A stretch of DNA of 64,000 nucleotides from Muscardinus avellanarius (Eukaryota; Chordata; Mammalia; Rodentia; Gliridae), in contig OY726567.1 of assembly GCA_963383645.1 (NCBI GenBank), forward strand, positions 72,996,947-73,060,946, in the 5' to 3' direction. This document shows positions 11,093 through 23,059 of this stretch, piece after piece; the stretch's first letter is position 1, and every line of letters begins with the position of its first letter. A program made the position numbers and the translations under genes. The notes under the pieces were generated by a model, which was given only the letters and a program-made list of their open reading frames with translations, had not been told where the DNA came from and searched no databases.

Positions 11093-11585
11093 TTACCGTG
11101 TTCTTTGCTTTAGTAGGAGCCTAATGAATGTTCAGAAATATATTGGGAACAAACATACTAGATTAAAGGGAAATTTCTATTGTTATCATAAATGATTGGG
11201 TTTAATATTTTTGTTTGCCTTTTTGCACTCCTTTGTAGAAATCTACTTTGTTTCACTTGCTTTGTTTAATAGTAGATATGTGAGTTTCACGAACAAAGCT
11301 TGATCCCTTTTGTGACACTAAGAATTTGACACGGCCTTATGTCCTCTTGTTTAGGAAATATCTACTCTACCCTTTTGCCAGTTGAGGGCCTCCATATTTT
11401 CTCTACCTTGTAGTTTACCCATAGGTAATAAAATAAATTCATTTATTTTTTTCATTTACTCAATAAATATTACTCAATTAAATATTATGGGTCAGTAAGT
11501 ATTTTTGTTATTGAATATTAACTATTCTAGTTATTCTAATATGAATTCATACTTAATTACCTAAGTATGAATTGTTTTGTTTGAA

Positions 11586-11800
11586 TTTTATTTATTTATT
11601 TTTTTTGGGGGGGTGGTACTGGGGTCCCTGGAAACCCTTCTACCTCCAGGCTACACTTCCAGACTTATTTTTATACTTTTTTTATTTGGAAACAGGGTCT
11701 CTTAAGCCAGCGCAACTGGCTTCGAACCTGCGGGATCCTCCTGTCTCCACCTCCCAAGCGCAGGGATTACAAAGTATGCGCCACCACGCCTGGCGTTACC
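11586..11800 (-). mobile_element. Young-subfamily B1-dID SINE
   Basis: Antisense copy: tggtactggggtccctggaa, gtctcttaagccagcgcaac, tggcttcgaacctgcgggat, ending at gcgccaccacgcctggc. It carries the palindrome and the shortened linker. The A-tail side has been converted to T/G-rich sequence (ttttttttggggggg). No clear target duplication. Confidence 0.92.
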
Positions 11801-11992
11801 TGCCATTTTAAATGTTTTAATCCAATAGAGAAGATGGATAAGTAAACTTATATGAGAAGAATCTTGAGAACATTTAAAACATTGAGGTTTAGAAAATAAT
11901 AATAGAATGTGGTAATGGAAACTCTTTGAAGTCAGGAAGCTCTGTGAGAAAGTTTAGTAGAACGTGTATGCCAAAGATGGGACTTTTGATCT

Positions 11993-12160
11993 CTAGGAAG
12001 ACTCTTAGTCACTAGGAAGAAGTAAACTAGGAAGGATTGATAAGTAAACTAGGATTGATCTCTAGGAAGACTCTTAGTCACTAGGAAGAAGTAAACTAGG
12101 AAGGATTAATAAGTAAACTAGGATTGATCACTAGGAAGACTCTTAGTTACTAGGAAGAAG
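11993..12160. repeat. 69-bp minisatellite, about 2.4 copies
   Basis: The unit beginning ctaggaagactcttagtcac starts at 11993, 12062 and 12131, a spacing of exactly 69 bases. Copies differ at only a few positions (gattgata/gattaata, gatctcta/gatcacta). Inside the unit, actaggaag and aagtaaactagga recur, showing an older shorter period. Confidence 0.95.
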
Positions 12161-12296
12161 TGTTGCCAGTTGAAAAAAGACTTTAGCATTTCTAAATTGT
12201 AATAAACTATGAGTATGCCTTGTAAAAAGAATAGATGTTTGAATTAAGAAAAAAAGGACAAAAAGCAAGAATATTTTTTCTATTTATTTATTCAAT

Positions 12297-12506
12297 TTTA
12301 TTTTTTTGTACTGGGGATTAAAGCCAGGAACATTCTACCTCCAAGCTATACCCCAAGCCCTTTTTATTTTTTGCTTTGAAATAATGTTTCACTAGGTTGC
12401 TGAGAGTCTCACTAAATTGCTGAGACTGTCCTTGAACCTGTGATCTTCTTCTCTCAGCCTCCCAAGTATTGGGGTTACAGGTGTGTGCTGACACCACACC
12501 CAGCTC
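12297..12506 (-). mobile_element. Old B1-dID SINE
   Basis: Antisense: ttttgtactggggattaaag, cattctacctccaagctata, ttgctgagagtctcactaaa, ctctcagcctcccaagtatt, ending at ccacacccagct. Diverged, full length. Confidence 0.9.
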
Positions 12507-12614
12507 TTCTCTCCATATTCAAAGGAGAAACTATCATAAGGTAGATGCCTATATTTTGGCCACTTTAAAGTTATACTTTATAGTAGTTCTTGTAAATCTA
12601 TTTGGGGAAGGATC

Positions 12615-12641
12615 CTTCCTCCCTCCCTCCCTCCTCCTTTC
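12615..12641. repeat. (CCTC)n/CT-rich short repeat
   Basis: ccttcctccctccctccctc followed by ctcctttc. A simple pyrimidine tract. Confidence 0.8.
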
Positions 12642-12924
12642 TCTTTCTTCCTTCTGTAATTGATTTCAAACTTATAATCTTTCTGACGTTAGTCAGAAAG
12701 TTTGGAGCTTATACCAAATAAGACCCAAACAGGTATGTATTCTGATTAACAAAAACAAACTCGCTGATTTGTCATAACAAAGTTCAGTCATAGTAAGTTT
12801 CTAAGTGCTGGTTCTTAAATTCTGTTTCTCTTTTCTCTGGGACTAGTAATAGACATTGTCAGTCTGGCACCAGTGTGACTGGTATAGTGTAACTGTACTG
12901 TAACTGGGATGATTGTTTTCTGTA

Positions 12925-13124
12925 CTTTTTTTTTTTTTTTTGGTGGTACTGGGGTTCCTGGAAGCCCTTCTACCTCTGGGCTACACTCCCAGACCTATTT
13001 TTACATTTTTATTTGGAAACAGGGTCTCCTAAGCCAGCGCACGCGGCTGGCTTCGAACCTGCATGATCCTCCTGTCTCTGCCTCCCAAGCGCGGGGATTA
13101 CAAGCGTGTGCCACCATGCCCGGC
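12925..13124 (-). mobile_element. Young-subfamily B1-dID SINE with 15-bp target-site duplication
   Basis: T-tract, ggtggtactggggttcctgg, gtctcctaagccagcgcacg, cggctggcttcgaacctgca, ending at gccaccatgcccggc. Perfect target-site duplication tgattgttttctgta at 12910-12924 and 13125-13139. Very recent. Confidence 0.96.
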
Positions 13125-13439
13125 TGATTGTTTTCTGTATTCTACCAGATAATTTGTGTATCTTTGTTATAACTTTATCCTCACCAAGCAGCTTTGTGGT
13201 TCTGTATTTAGTTTTCTTTCAACTTTCATAACAAAAATATTATTGTGATTGTGGATGAAGCGCCTGCCATCTGCTAATGACCTGACCAATACAGTATCCT
13301 TTGAGTCTGGCTCATGGTTCCATCACAGGGATTAACTGGCAGTGTGTCAGTCAGCACATCAGCATTATTGACAATGTTGATTGATTGATTCAACAAAATA
13401 CTGCCCCAGAAAATAACATTTGGGCAAAGACCTCCTGAA

Positions 13440-15060
13440 AAGAAGGGAGCAAACTAAGTGGATATGTGGGGCGGGAACTTTCTAGGAAGAAAAGCAGCAA
13501 AATTAGTTGCTTTTGACATGTGAGGTGAGGTCGGGGACACCAGCTCAGGTAGGGCCTTGCAGATTGATATCTGCAAGAGATGATGATAATCCATTAGAGG
13601 ATTTTGAGTGAAGGTAAATGACAAGGTCCTACTTGTGTTTTCACACAACTATGCTGGTCATTGTAGAGAAACGTGAGGTGGGTGCAGGATAGAAGCAGGG
13701 AGAGCAGTCAGGAGGCAATGTGAGTGACCATTTCCAAAAGAAAAGTCATGAGATAACTGGAACAGGAGGTAGCAGGAGAGATGGTGGGAACTTGGGGATG
13801 TATTTTAAAGGTGGTAGCAATTGGTTTTACTGACAGGATATAGAGAGTGAGCATGTGAACATACAGGTGCCCATAGAAGTTAGAAGAGAAAGAAGGGACC
13901 AAACATATGGCAACATGTTTGGTGTGAGAATTTGTGTTTCCACGTTCTGTCTGAAGTGGGGAAATTGAGAGCAGCAGGTGTGAGGTGCTAGGATTTCAGA
14001 TAAAGACACATTCACTTCCAGATGTCTGTTAGATATTGAAGGGGAGTTCTTGGACAGGCAGTTTTATATACAAATGTGGAGTTTGCTCTGTAGAGATCCA
14101 GATTAGGGAAAAATATGTTGGGAGTTCCCTGTGAAACAGAAGGTTTAAACCCTATAGGAATGGATGAAATCACTATGGAGTGAACATAGATTGGAAAAAA
14201 AAGAGGTCTTTGGAATGAACAGTGGACTATCCAACATTCAGTGATCTAGGTGATAAGGAACAGGTAGAGAGGTGACTGGAAGGAGCTACCAGTGCGGTCC
14301 AAGGAAACCAGGAGGGCGTGGCATCCTGGAGGCCAAAGGAAGAACATAGCTCTGTTGTGCCCAGTGCCACTGCTGAGTCCCCGAGGGGCCCGGTGCCTGA
14401 GCCCTGGATCTAGCTACAGGATACTATCAGTGACTTTGAAGAACAGTGTTGGTAAAGTAGAATTGATAAAAACCTAACTGGAGTGGATACAAGAGGCAAT
14501 GGCAAGAAGGAAATCTGAGAATGTAAAGCTAGTTCTCCCGTGGCATTTGTTAGAAAGGGGGGTAGAAAGAAGTGGTGGCTGGAGGAAGGAACGAGAGGAC
14601 TTCCCAGAGGGCTTTAAAAAAATCTCATGGAGAGAGTTTTGTGGGCTGGGGGCAGGGATTCCAATGTAAAGGGGAAAGTCAGTGCTAGGGAGAGAGAGGG
14701 GAGAATTGCAGGCGTAATGTTCCTGATCTAGTGTCCACATTGCAGGTTTTGCCCTAGACGGGAGAATGACCATTTTTCTGCAGCAATAGGAGAGAGGGCA
14801 CAATATGCAGGCACGAGACAGTAACGGGTGACAGAGGAGTTGAATGTGTGTGCATGCGCCTCTGAGTAGAAATATTTTCTTGGAGAAACTGGAGCAAGTC
14901 ACAACTGAAAGTGAGGAAGAGGTTTGAGGAAGGGCATGTGAAATGGTCCTCTGGAGAACAGAAGGGCCAGTCTGGTGTACGGCCAGGCCCTTTTGGAGGT
15001 TTGTGAGAGTGTATGCAGAGGGTGACCAGTCAGCGTGGGTGGTTTTCCTGTTCTCCTCTA
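13440..15060 (-). mobile_element. Long L2 (LINE-2) relic, antisense
   Basis: The plus strand follows antisense L2 over about 1.6 kb. In order: gtagggccttgcagattgat, attagaggattttgagtgaa, agaagcagggagagcagtca, gatggtgggaacttgg, then accaggagggcgtggcatcc, aactggagtggatacaagag, gggagagagaggggagaatt, gaccagtcagcgtgggtggt. On the minus strand this is the C-terminal part of the L2 reverse-transcriptase ORF plus 3' region. The minus frame at 14474-15175 happens to stay open for 233 codons. L2 was silent long before rodents arose, so this is a fossil. Confidence 0.85.
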
Positions 15061-15587
15061 GGCATGGGAAGCTGCCCAGAGTAGAGATGTTTCCATAGAC
15101 ATGAGTGGGAATCCATCTTTGAGCCACAGTGGGCCACTCTGATCTCTCCCTGGAGTCAGGACAGCAGGGGTGCATTTGGGGAGCAGCAGGCCATTTTCTG
15201 ACCTGCCTCTTCTTTGTCTAACAGATGTGTATTGGGAAGCTTCTTCCCTTGCACCTGGGGATAGTTTCTGAGTTCTTCTCCCTTGTCCCCCGGGGTCTGA
15301 TGGCTTGTTACATCTTTCCCAGTAGTCACCAACTGTGGCTGGTTGTTCAGAGTGCTGAACTCCATAGTGTCTTGTACCGCCACTCACCTGGAAAATGTGT
15401 TTGTAGTTGCCATATATACCATGTCCTTCTGATTGTAAAAGCTTTACTGGCCATTGGATAAGATTTATTTCTGTCGGAAAAGAAAATCCTTTTTTTTTCT
15501 CCTAGGTGAATCACATTTCCATTTACTAGATTCTTATGGGAGAGGTCATGTCAACTCAGAAGGAGTTGATATTTTTTTCTTTTCTTT

Positions 15588-15757
15588 TTTATTTCTGAGG
15601 ATTCAACCCAACGACATTCTACTTCTGAGGTATCTCCCCAACCTTATTTATTGTGAAATAGGGTCCTGTTCAATGGCTGAGGCTGGCCTCAGGCCTGTGA
15701 TCCTTCTGTCTCAGACTCCCAAGTACTGGGATTGCAGGCATGCACCACTCCTGGCTT
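15588..15757 (-). mobile_element. Old B1-dID SINE
   Basis: Antisense: gaggattcaacccaacgaca, ttctacttctgaggtatctc, gtgatccttctgtctcagac, gcatgcaccactcctggc. Part of the linker is missing. Confidence 0.85.
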
Positions 15758-15861
15758 GGAGTTGATCTTTCATGACTCCCCCAAGTGTCCCATTACTTCC
15801 TGTCTCAGGTGCTTTGTAAGTTAGTTTCTCTGTCCAGTTGAAAATGATCAGTTTTATCTGC

Positions 15862-16062
15862 TTGTGGCTGTGCACTACTGCAATCCCAGTACTTAGGAGG
15901 CTGCGACAGGACAATTGTTGGTTGTCACTATGACGGTCAGCCTCAGCAGCTTAGTGAAGCCCTCGGCAACTTAGTGAGAACCTGTATCAAAATAAAAACA
16001 TAAAAAGGGGTGGGGCTGCAGGTCAGAAATAGGAAGTCCCTTGATTCAATCCATAGTACCAC
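15862..16062 (+). mobile_element. Old B1-dID SINE
   Basis: Sense: tgtggctgtgcactactgca, cccagtacttaggaggctgc, cagcagcttagtgaagccct, gggctgcaggtcagaaatag, ttcaatccatagtaccac. It lies about 100 bp from the opposite-strand copy at 15588, giving an inverted SINE pair. Confidence 0.85.
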
Positions 16063-16338
16063 AAAAGAAAAAGAAAAAATAAATACATTTTGATGTAACA
16101 ATTTGTCCTGTATATTTTTTTTCTCTTAAATGCAATTCAGATTTTATCAAAGACTTAAGTTGAGATGGGAATAGAGATTAATGACATAATTTATCTCTGT
16201 ACTAATAATTCACACTTTGGCCTTTATGAGATTTGTTTTAGATGTCAGGATTTATATGAATTTTTATTATGATATCTAGTTTACTATAGACTGGAAATAT
16301 TTTTTTACATAATGGAAATTTTTTCTTTCTTTATCTTT

Positions 16339-16421
16339 TTTTGAGATACTCAAGATGGATTTCAGGCCCTCATGCATGGTAGGAAAGTGCTCCTTTACTG
16401 AGCTATTATACTCCAGTCTGG
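16339..16421 (-). mobile_element. ID-type SINE (undeleted), antisense
   Basis: The plus strand gagatactcaagatggattt, caggccctcatgcatggtag, gaaagtgctcctttactgag, ctattatactccagtctgg follows the full ID element. It includes the central segment (ccctcatgcatgg...gtgctc) that is absent from the dID half of the dimeric SINEs. Old and diverged. Confidence 0.65.
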
Positions 16422-17286
16422 AAAAAAAATGTTAAGGCCAATTTTTCCCCACTTATGATTTGATATAACTTCCATCTACTTATTATTTTTAGATTAAAAT
16501 AATTATCAGTCTCTTTTAATAGCACATACTTAATAACATATATTTTTCACATATAGTAATGCAAGGGTGTATATCATGTGTATATATGTATTTTTGTTTT
16601 CTGCAAAAAGTTATTGGGCAGAATTTTCATTTTTACTTGTTACATTTTTCCTCCATTACTTTGCTGTGGAATGCTGGATGAAATGGTTACTTTCATTTCT
16701 CTTCCTTGCCATCATGATTGTTTCCTGCAGTCCCATTTATTTTTGTCAAGTTTTCCTTCATGCCATCAATCTGTCTCATTTGTGCACCGATTCTGTTTCT
16801 TTTTCCTTTTCACAGCCGCAAAGAGCCAGGGAAGATCTTTTATTTGGTTGGTTTTCATTCTTGATGCATATACAAACCACTGGAGTATGCGTTTTTGAAT
16901 CTTCTATATGTCTTCCAGATATAGCTTTATGTTATTATGAAGATATTTGTCATTTGAGCATCTTGGAAAGGCTTTTTCTTGAGTCTGTTTCTGCTTACCT
17001 TTTATAACATCGAGACAGCAGGTTGTCAGTTAACATGCTATAATCCATCTTCAGTTTCAGTATTCTATAATTATAGAAGTTTGCGTACTAGTGGCATGTC
17101 TCTGGTTTGATAGTCTTCTCTTTGTGTTGCTAATGGTCAGCCAACCCTACTATTTTAACATTTATTATGAATCCAAAGCTACAGATAATTATAATTCTCT
17201 TCTATAAAATTTCACTATATGCACATTTCTGTTTGTCAGTTTAGCAAATATTTACCAAATGTCACACTATTATAAGCAAGAATTCT

Positions 17287-17483
17287 TCATTTTTTAATTT
17301 TTTTTGGTGATACTGGGGTTCCTGGAAGCCCTTCTACTTCTGGGCTACACTCCCAGACCTATTTTATATTTTTATTTGGAAACAGGGTATCTTAAGCCAG
17401 CGTGGCTGGCTTTAAACCTGCGCGATCCTCCTGTCTCTGCCTCCCAAGCACGGGGATTACAAGGGTGCGCCACCATGCCCGGC
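17287..17483 (-). mobile_element. Young-subfamily B1-dID SINE with target-site duplication
   Basis: ggtgatactggggttcctgg, gtatcttaagccagcgtggc, tggctttaaacctgcgcgat, ending at gccaccatgcccggc. The target duplication tataagcaagaattct / tataagtaagaattct (17271-17286 and 17484-17499) has one mismatch. This places it as slightly older than the copy at 12925. Confidence 0.95.
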
Positions 17484-17599
17484 TATAAGTAAGAATTCTG
17501 TGGTGAGTCAAATGCTTCTATACTAATTACTTTCTGATGTTGGAAAGACCATAATCAAGTAAATAAAACATATTATAGAGCTAAGCAGTTAGAAACTAA

Positions 17600-18340
17600 A
17601 GCAGGATGTAAAGATGGAGCTAAAGGCATGCAATGTGGTCAAGGAGGCCTCTTGGAAGAGGTGACATTCAGTAGAGACCTGATGGCTGTGATGGAATGAG
17701 GGGCAGCTTAAGGAACGAAGCAGTGTCTAATGACCCTGAGGAAGCTATGAAAGTCTGTGGAACAGTAAAATGTCAAGGATAGTTGGAGGCCTCAACTGAG
17801 AGTGAGTGTTAGGAGGTGACATTTTGGAGAGATGACAAAGGTCATCCAAGGGCATGGTACAGATTTCAATCTTGTTATATGTGTGAGAGAAGCCCTTAGA
17901 GGATTTTGAGTAGGGTAGAGTTTTGAGCTTATTTCCATTTTTTTTTTTAAGCCATTCTCTGGTTGTTGTCTGGCGAATAGACCAGAGGACTTCAAGAGAG
18001 TGGGGCTGATTCCTGTCACTGTCTGTGTACACAGTGCAGGATGGTTGGGGCTGTAGGGACCTCACTGGAGATGCTGAGATGTGGCTGCATGTGGGGTGGC
18101 TTGGAAGTTGAGCACCCAGGACTGTGTAGTGGATTAGGTCTGGAATCTGAGTGGTGAAGCCAAACCCTCGACTTGAGCTTTTAGCAACACAGTGGATTGT
18201 GGTGATGTTGGCAAGAAGTCAGAGTACAGAAAGAAGCAGATTTGAGCGGGGAGATTCAGAGTTCCTTTTTGGAATTTTAGTGAGATCTTCCTTATCTGGT
18301 TTCCTTGCTTTTGTTTGGAGGCAGTGTGAGGTACAGAGGC
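17600..18340 (-). mobile_element. L2 relic, antisense
   Basis: The plus strand has antisense L2 landmarks: ggaggcctcttggaagaggt, gacattcagtagagacctga, cttagaggattttgagtagg, then gttgtctggcgaatagacca. It covers 3'UTR and the ORF2 end. A weaker, broken paralogue of the relic at 13440. Confidence 0.7.
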
Positions 18341-18967
18341 CAAAGAGAAAAGAAGCCAGCAAGGTTAAGGGTTATAGGGGCAGCAGTATGGGAGCTGGGG
18401 AGGCAGCCACATCATTCGTAAGTTGGTTACATACAGGGGATTGAGCAAATAGGTAAAATTTCTTTACTTATTTTTATATTTAATATAAGGGCAAGAGGAA
18501 CTAGGTTTATCATTGACATATCAAGAATTTATAAATGTAGAAAGGGGAAGATTAGAAAGAATATAAAGGTATTAGACTAGAATTCAAAGTATTAATGTCA
18601 ACTCATGGTTTTGAAATATGTGCATATATTAATTGCTATAGAAAAAATTCACACTAAGAAAGTCAAGGAGCAGATGACCACCTCTCAGCAACGAGCACAG
18701 CAAGTGCTAGACTGTGGTTTATAAGTTTCATCCTCTACAAAAAGAGAAACCCATGTTCCTTGAAGGAATAGCTGATTCCATGATAAGTGCAAGAACAGCC
18801 TGGAAAGCATATTTTTTTGTGTGCCAGAAATAAAGGAAGTACTCAAAATAACAGAAGCATGCCAGAAATTAGAGGAGCCAGCTTAAGGGGCTCTCACTGG
18901 CCAAATTTTGGACAATTTGGAGATAAAAGTAAATAATGATGGTGATGGATATGAATCAGTGGAAGAG
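18341..18967. other. Unique sequence, nothing recognised
   Basis: No repeat or gene is recognised. Confidence 0.4.
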
Positions 18968-19115
18968 TGTTGGGCATGGTACTCATCGTAGTACTTGGGG
19001 AGCTGAGACAGAAGGATTGAAGGTTACAGTCCAGTCTCAGTAACTTAGGCCCTCAGTAACTTGTTGAGTTCTTGTTTCAAAAAAATAAATAAATAAAATA
19101 GGGCTGGGTATTGGG
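18968..19115 (+). mobile_element. B1-dID SINE, right half truncated
   Basis: Sense: tgttgggcatggtactcatc, gtagtacttggggagctgag, cagtctcagtaacttaggcc, cttgtttcaaaaaaataaat, agggctgggtattgggg. It stops before the tagctcagaggtagaat block. Confidence 0.8.
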
Positions 19116-19892
19116 GGAGGAGAGAAAGAGAGAGAAAAAGAGAAGGAATGTTCCTTATAGTAAAAAGCCTGTTAGTAAATAATTTAAAAAATGATGGAGT
19201 TTAAAAAATGCCACTTGGCATCCACCCTAGTGATGGTAGATTCAAGTAGTTGGAGTTATCAGTTAATGCTAATGTTGGTAGGGCAGGTTCATTGAGAAAG
19301 AATATCAGTATAAGTTTGAGTTACTTCCCTCTCACCACCACACATATTTACTAATTACAGAGAGAAACGTGGTGAGCAGGTAGGTAGTTAGGGCTAACAT
19401 TACCAGTGGTAGGATATGTTGATATGTGCCTCTTGATCAGAAGTACTGAGAAGAATATAGCATTGTTTCTGAAGTATTCCTAAGTCTAGATGTAAGAAAA
19501 CATTAACTGACCATTTGGAGGGCATCCTAGAAAGTGAAGGCTGAATTCTTTAGAATTTAAATGCTGTGAAAATGGAAAAAGATTAAGAAACCGTTAAAGA
19601 CTACAGAAGACCGAGTAACCCCTTGATCATCAGGGCATTTTTCTCCAGCAACAAAATGCAGTGCATGGATGCTAGAGCAGAACCTGGCAAAGTGTGGGTA
19701 GGATCTGTGGATAGGAATAGCAGTGTTATATAAAGTTGATTTCCAGCTTTAGATGGTTACCTTGCTGTTACATTGGTGAATGTTCTTATCATTGGACAGT
19801 ATGCTCTGGAGTATTTTGAGTGGGATCAGTCATGTCAGAACTTTACTCCTCTCAGAGAGTGATGATAATGAAAACTGTTGCATGAAGAGGGA
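19116..19892. other. Unique sequence, nothing recognised
   Basis: Starts with an AG-rich run (19118-19146) next to the SINE end. Otherwise unremarkable. Confidence 0.4.
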
Positions 19893-20104
19893 GATGTGGC
19901 CTGGTGGAGTGATGCACACCTTTAAACCCAGCACTTGGGAGGCTGAAACAAGAGGATGGCAGATTCGAGGGCAGCCTCAGCAACTTTGCATGACTCCGTT
20001 TCAAAATAAAATAGGTCTGGGATTCTAGCTCAGAAGTAGAATGTCTCTGGGTTCAATTGCCAATACCAAAACAAAACATACAAACAAACAAACAAACAAA
20101 ACCC
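19893..20104 (+). mobile_element. Old B1-dID SINE with (AAAC)n tail
   Basis: Sense: cctggtggagtgatgcacac, cccagcacttgggaggctga, cagcctcagcaactttgcat, ctagctcagaagtagaatgt, ctgggttcaattgccaatac. It then has aaaacaaaacat and five (AAAC) units (to about 20103). The linker is shortened here by an independent deletion. Confidence 0.88.
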
Positions 20105-20692
20105 AGGGAGGTGGAGCAAATGTAAAATGTTATAACTGGTAAACTTGTAAGAAGGAGATCTAATTCTTTATAGTATTCTTGATAATTTCCTCTAAATTTG
20201 AAGTGTTTTTCAAAATAGCATGATAGAATATATTTTCTGTGTGAGTGTATTAGGTTTTAGGAGTCTACATTTGAGTAACATTTTGCATATGGGAGTGTAG
20301 GTTTCTAGGGAGAATGTGGTCAGAAATAATTTTTTATTATAAAGATGACATTGAATGAGATAAAGCTAGCTTAGGTTATTTTTTTTCTTTTCATAAACCA
20401 TGTTTAGCTATTTGTGCGCAGGTGAAGTGGGTGTGAAACATTGGGTTTAAGTCAGTATCAGTTAAATACTGATCTATGAGAGAGGGAAGGAAAACAAGGC
20501 AATTTAAGATGCTAAAGGCATGAGTAGAATGGTGGGCAGTAGAGTCTAATCCAAGTAGGGACTGAGATAGGACATCCATGGAGGCATGAGCAGCAGAAAT
20601 ATAGTTAGTCAAGAAGTTGTAGTCCTTGACAGAGGTCTCCTGTTTGGGGGTATATTTGCAGGACACCTTTCTATACAGCTCTAACTACATAG
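20105..20692. other. Unique sequence, nothing recognised
   Basis: No repeat or gene is recognised. Confidence 0.4.
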
Positions 20693-20950
20693 TATGGTGG
20701 CCCTGTATACTCTATTAGCTTTATGTCACTGTGATAAAGATACATTAAAAACCAAACAAAACAGGAGAAAACATTTATTTTGGCTCTCAGTTTCAGAGGT
20801 CTCCGTACATGGCCGCCGATTGCATTGCTCTGGCCTGAGGTGAAACAGAAGATCATGGCTGTCAGTCACTGACGTGACCCTTGAGATGCTCGGACAGACC
20901 TTCCCAAGCCTCACTGAGATGGGAGCAGCTTTTCTGCTCTCAGACAGTCA
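20693..20950 (-). mobile_element. MaLR LTR fragment, antisense
   Basis: gtatactctattagctttat, gtcactgtgataaagataca, ggagaaaacatttattttgg, ctctcagtttcagaggtctc, gcattgctctggcctgaggt. These are antisense MaLR-type LTR landmarks. The U3 end is lost. Confidence 0.65.
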
Positions 20951-21162
20951 AGCACACTGTTATAACCCCAAAACAAAGAACATGAAAGTAACCTCTTTAA
21001 GGATTATCTTTATTTTTATCTGATTTTCAAAGAAATGTGTTTATTATTGAGACTTAAATATAAAAAATAGAATACAGAGTATTTCACTCAGAAGTAATCA
21101 GCATTCCATTTGGGTATACTTCCTACTCTTTATGTTACTCAAATCATGCTATATATACAATT

Positions 21163-21246
21163 CTTTTTTTTCTTATACCCTTTTATTTTGAAGCAGGATC
21201 TCACTAAGTTGATGAGTGTCTGACTAAATTGCTAAGGCTGGCTGTC
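21163..21246 (-). mobile_element. B1-dID SINE fragment
   Basis: attttgaagcaggatctcac, taagttgatgagtgtctgac, taaattgctaaggctggctg. Only the linker and the end of the left half remain. Confidence 0.65.
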
Positions 21247-21801
21247 TTGCTTTTTAACCAAATAACATTACATTATAGTCACTTACCCTTCTTTTTAAAC
21301 ATTACTTATCAGCAACATTTTAATGGCAAGATAATTCCATCATGTAAACATCAGTATAATGGTGTAGTTTCAGAATCATTCTATTATTTCAGTAGAATGT
21401 AGTAAATATATTTATGAATAAAATTCTATACTTAGGATAGAGGTCTCTGAATATACTAACTAAGCCAAAGGGTAAGAGTTTTCAAAGTCTTGAAGAGCTT
21501 TGCCAAACTATATTTCCCCAACTCAACACCAGGGTACACTCATACCAGTAATAGGTATGTAAGTACGATTAATCAACTCAAAATAGCAAGAGTTTATTTG
21601 TATATACCTTCCAGTGGTGATGGAGTTTAGAAATGTCTCATTTCAACTTGCCAAAGAACAAGAAGTAGGTGTTTCTGGTGCAAGAATGGTCTCTCTGTTC
21701 TCCTTCACAGATGCTCAGCATCCCTCTCCTTTTACACTTTCAGTGGAAGTTGGTGGAAAATTTTTTTTCTCACTGGCTAAAACATTATAAAAGAAATGAG
21801 G

Positions 21802-22010
21802 ATCCAGGCGTGGTAGCACATGCTTGTAATCCCAGCGTTTGGGAGGCTGAGACAGGAGGATCGTGGTTCGGGGACACCCTCAGCTAAGACTTAGTGAGGC
21901 CCTTTGTAACTCAATGAGACCCTGTTTCAAAATAAAGAATAAAAAATAGGACTGGGGTGTAGCTCAGAGATAGAATGCCCCTGGGTTCCATCCCCAGTAC
22001 TGTATAAAAA
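21802..22010 (+). mobile_element. B1-dID SINE with target-site duplication
   Basis: Sense: atccaggcgtggtagcacat, cccagcgtttgggaggctga, gatcgtggttcggggacacc, tgtagctcagagatagaatg, cccctgggttccatccccag. The target duplication aagaaatgagg / aagaaattagg flanks it (about 21791-21801 and 22010-22020). Confidence 0.92.
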
Positions 22011-22344
22011 AGAAATTAGGGTTTCCCAAATAACCAGTAGAAAACTTACTTGTATCTTATTATTAATCTATGACAACTTATAGAAGGTGTCTTCTCCTGT
22101 CTTAGAAACACTGTACACCATATGAAAAATGAGAACCAAGTCAGGAAGGAAAAGGAAAGGAGAGATAGAATTTGGGGATTGATGTTTTAAAGGAAAGGCA
22201 TGTGGATAAAATGGATAATAAGAAAGTAGTATTACTGGTTTTTATTGATTAACAGAAGGATACTTTCAAGTAAATAAGCATGGAAGATAAACTATGCATT
22301 TCAAAATTGCCTTGAATATAAAGTTAATATGTGAATAAATGAGT

Positions 22345-22600
22345 AACAATGTGGTGTGGTGCCAAGACATCCTGCTGCCTCGGCATCTATGTGTTGAAGA
22401 CGCCACTCCACATAGTTATCGGCAGAAAGCCCCGAGAAAGAGGTATCGTCTCTGGCAAAAAAATATCCCCCACTTTAGATATCCTTCATAACTATTATTC
22501 TCTTGGTATTCTTTTAACTCTCTACACGAATTGCTCTGATGATGTGAGATCAGAAATTGAGTCCGTGGAAATAAACGTCCTTGGCTCTGCTCAATAATAA
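22345..22600 (+). mobile_element. Possible LTR segment, family unknown
   Basis: It starts tgtggtgtggtgccaagaca. It ends in a poly(A)-signal context (gtggaaataaacgtccttgg, ctctgctcaat), as LTR R regions often do. The GC content and CpG are above the surroundings. No repeat family is recognised, no matching second LTR is visible, and the left edge could be coincidence. Confidence 0.3.
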
Positions 22601-23059
22601 TAAAAACTGGCCAGAACTCAGATGCTGTGATAAGCATTCCAGCTGCAGCAATTACAAAGGGTCTCTGACCCTCACTATCACTAACTTAGGTTAAGCTATT
22701 AACTCAGGTAAGGTAGTTCAGTTTAAGGAAACTTTGTTTACCCTTGAGATCCTGCCTAGAGACAGAGAAGATAAAATTTTGTGTGTGACTTCGAAGCAAT
22801 TTAGTTGATAAACAACTTAGTTGCCCAAATACAATAGACTCAAGGAAAAAGATTGGTGACTTTTACACCCAGTGTAAATATTCCTGAAGACAGAGAGGCT
22901 GACCGCAGGGTTAGAAATGAATGACTAAATAAAGGACAGACGTTCTAAATATATATGTATGAAGGAAAGGAAATACCGTAAGAGTAAGAAAAGCATTTTT
23001 GCATGAAGAAGAGCTTATCATAAGAAAGTCCCAACTGGGAAAGGAAGGAATTAGAAAGT

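Noticed and set aside
15588..16062. Inverted SINE pair as a functional hairpin
   Set aside because: The two copies are old and diverged, so pairing would be weak. Opposed SINEs are expected at this density.
16567..17007. 146-codon plus-strand frame, hydrophobic in places
   Set aside because: No recognisable domain, T-rich DNA that naturally encodes Phe/Leu/Ser, no splice or promoter context. A chance frame is the simplest reading.
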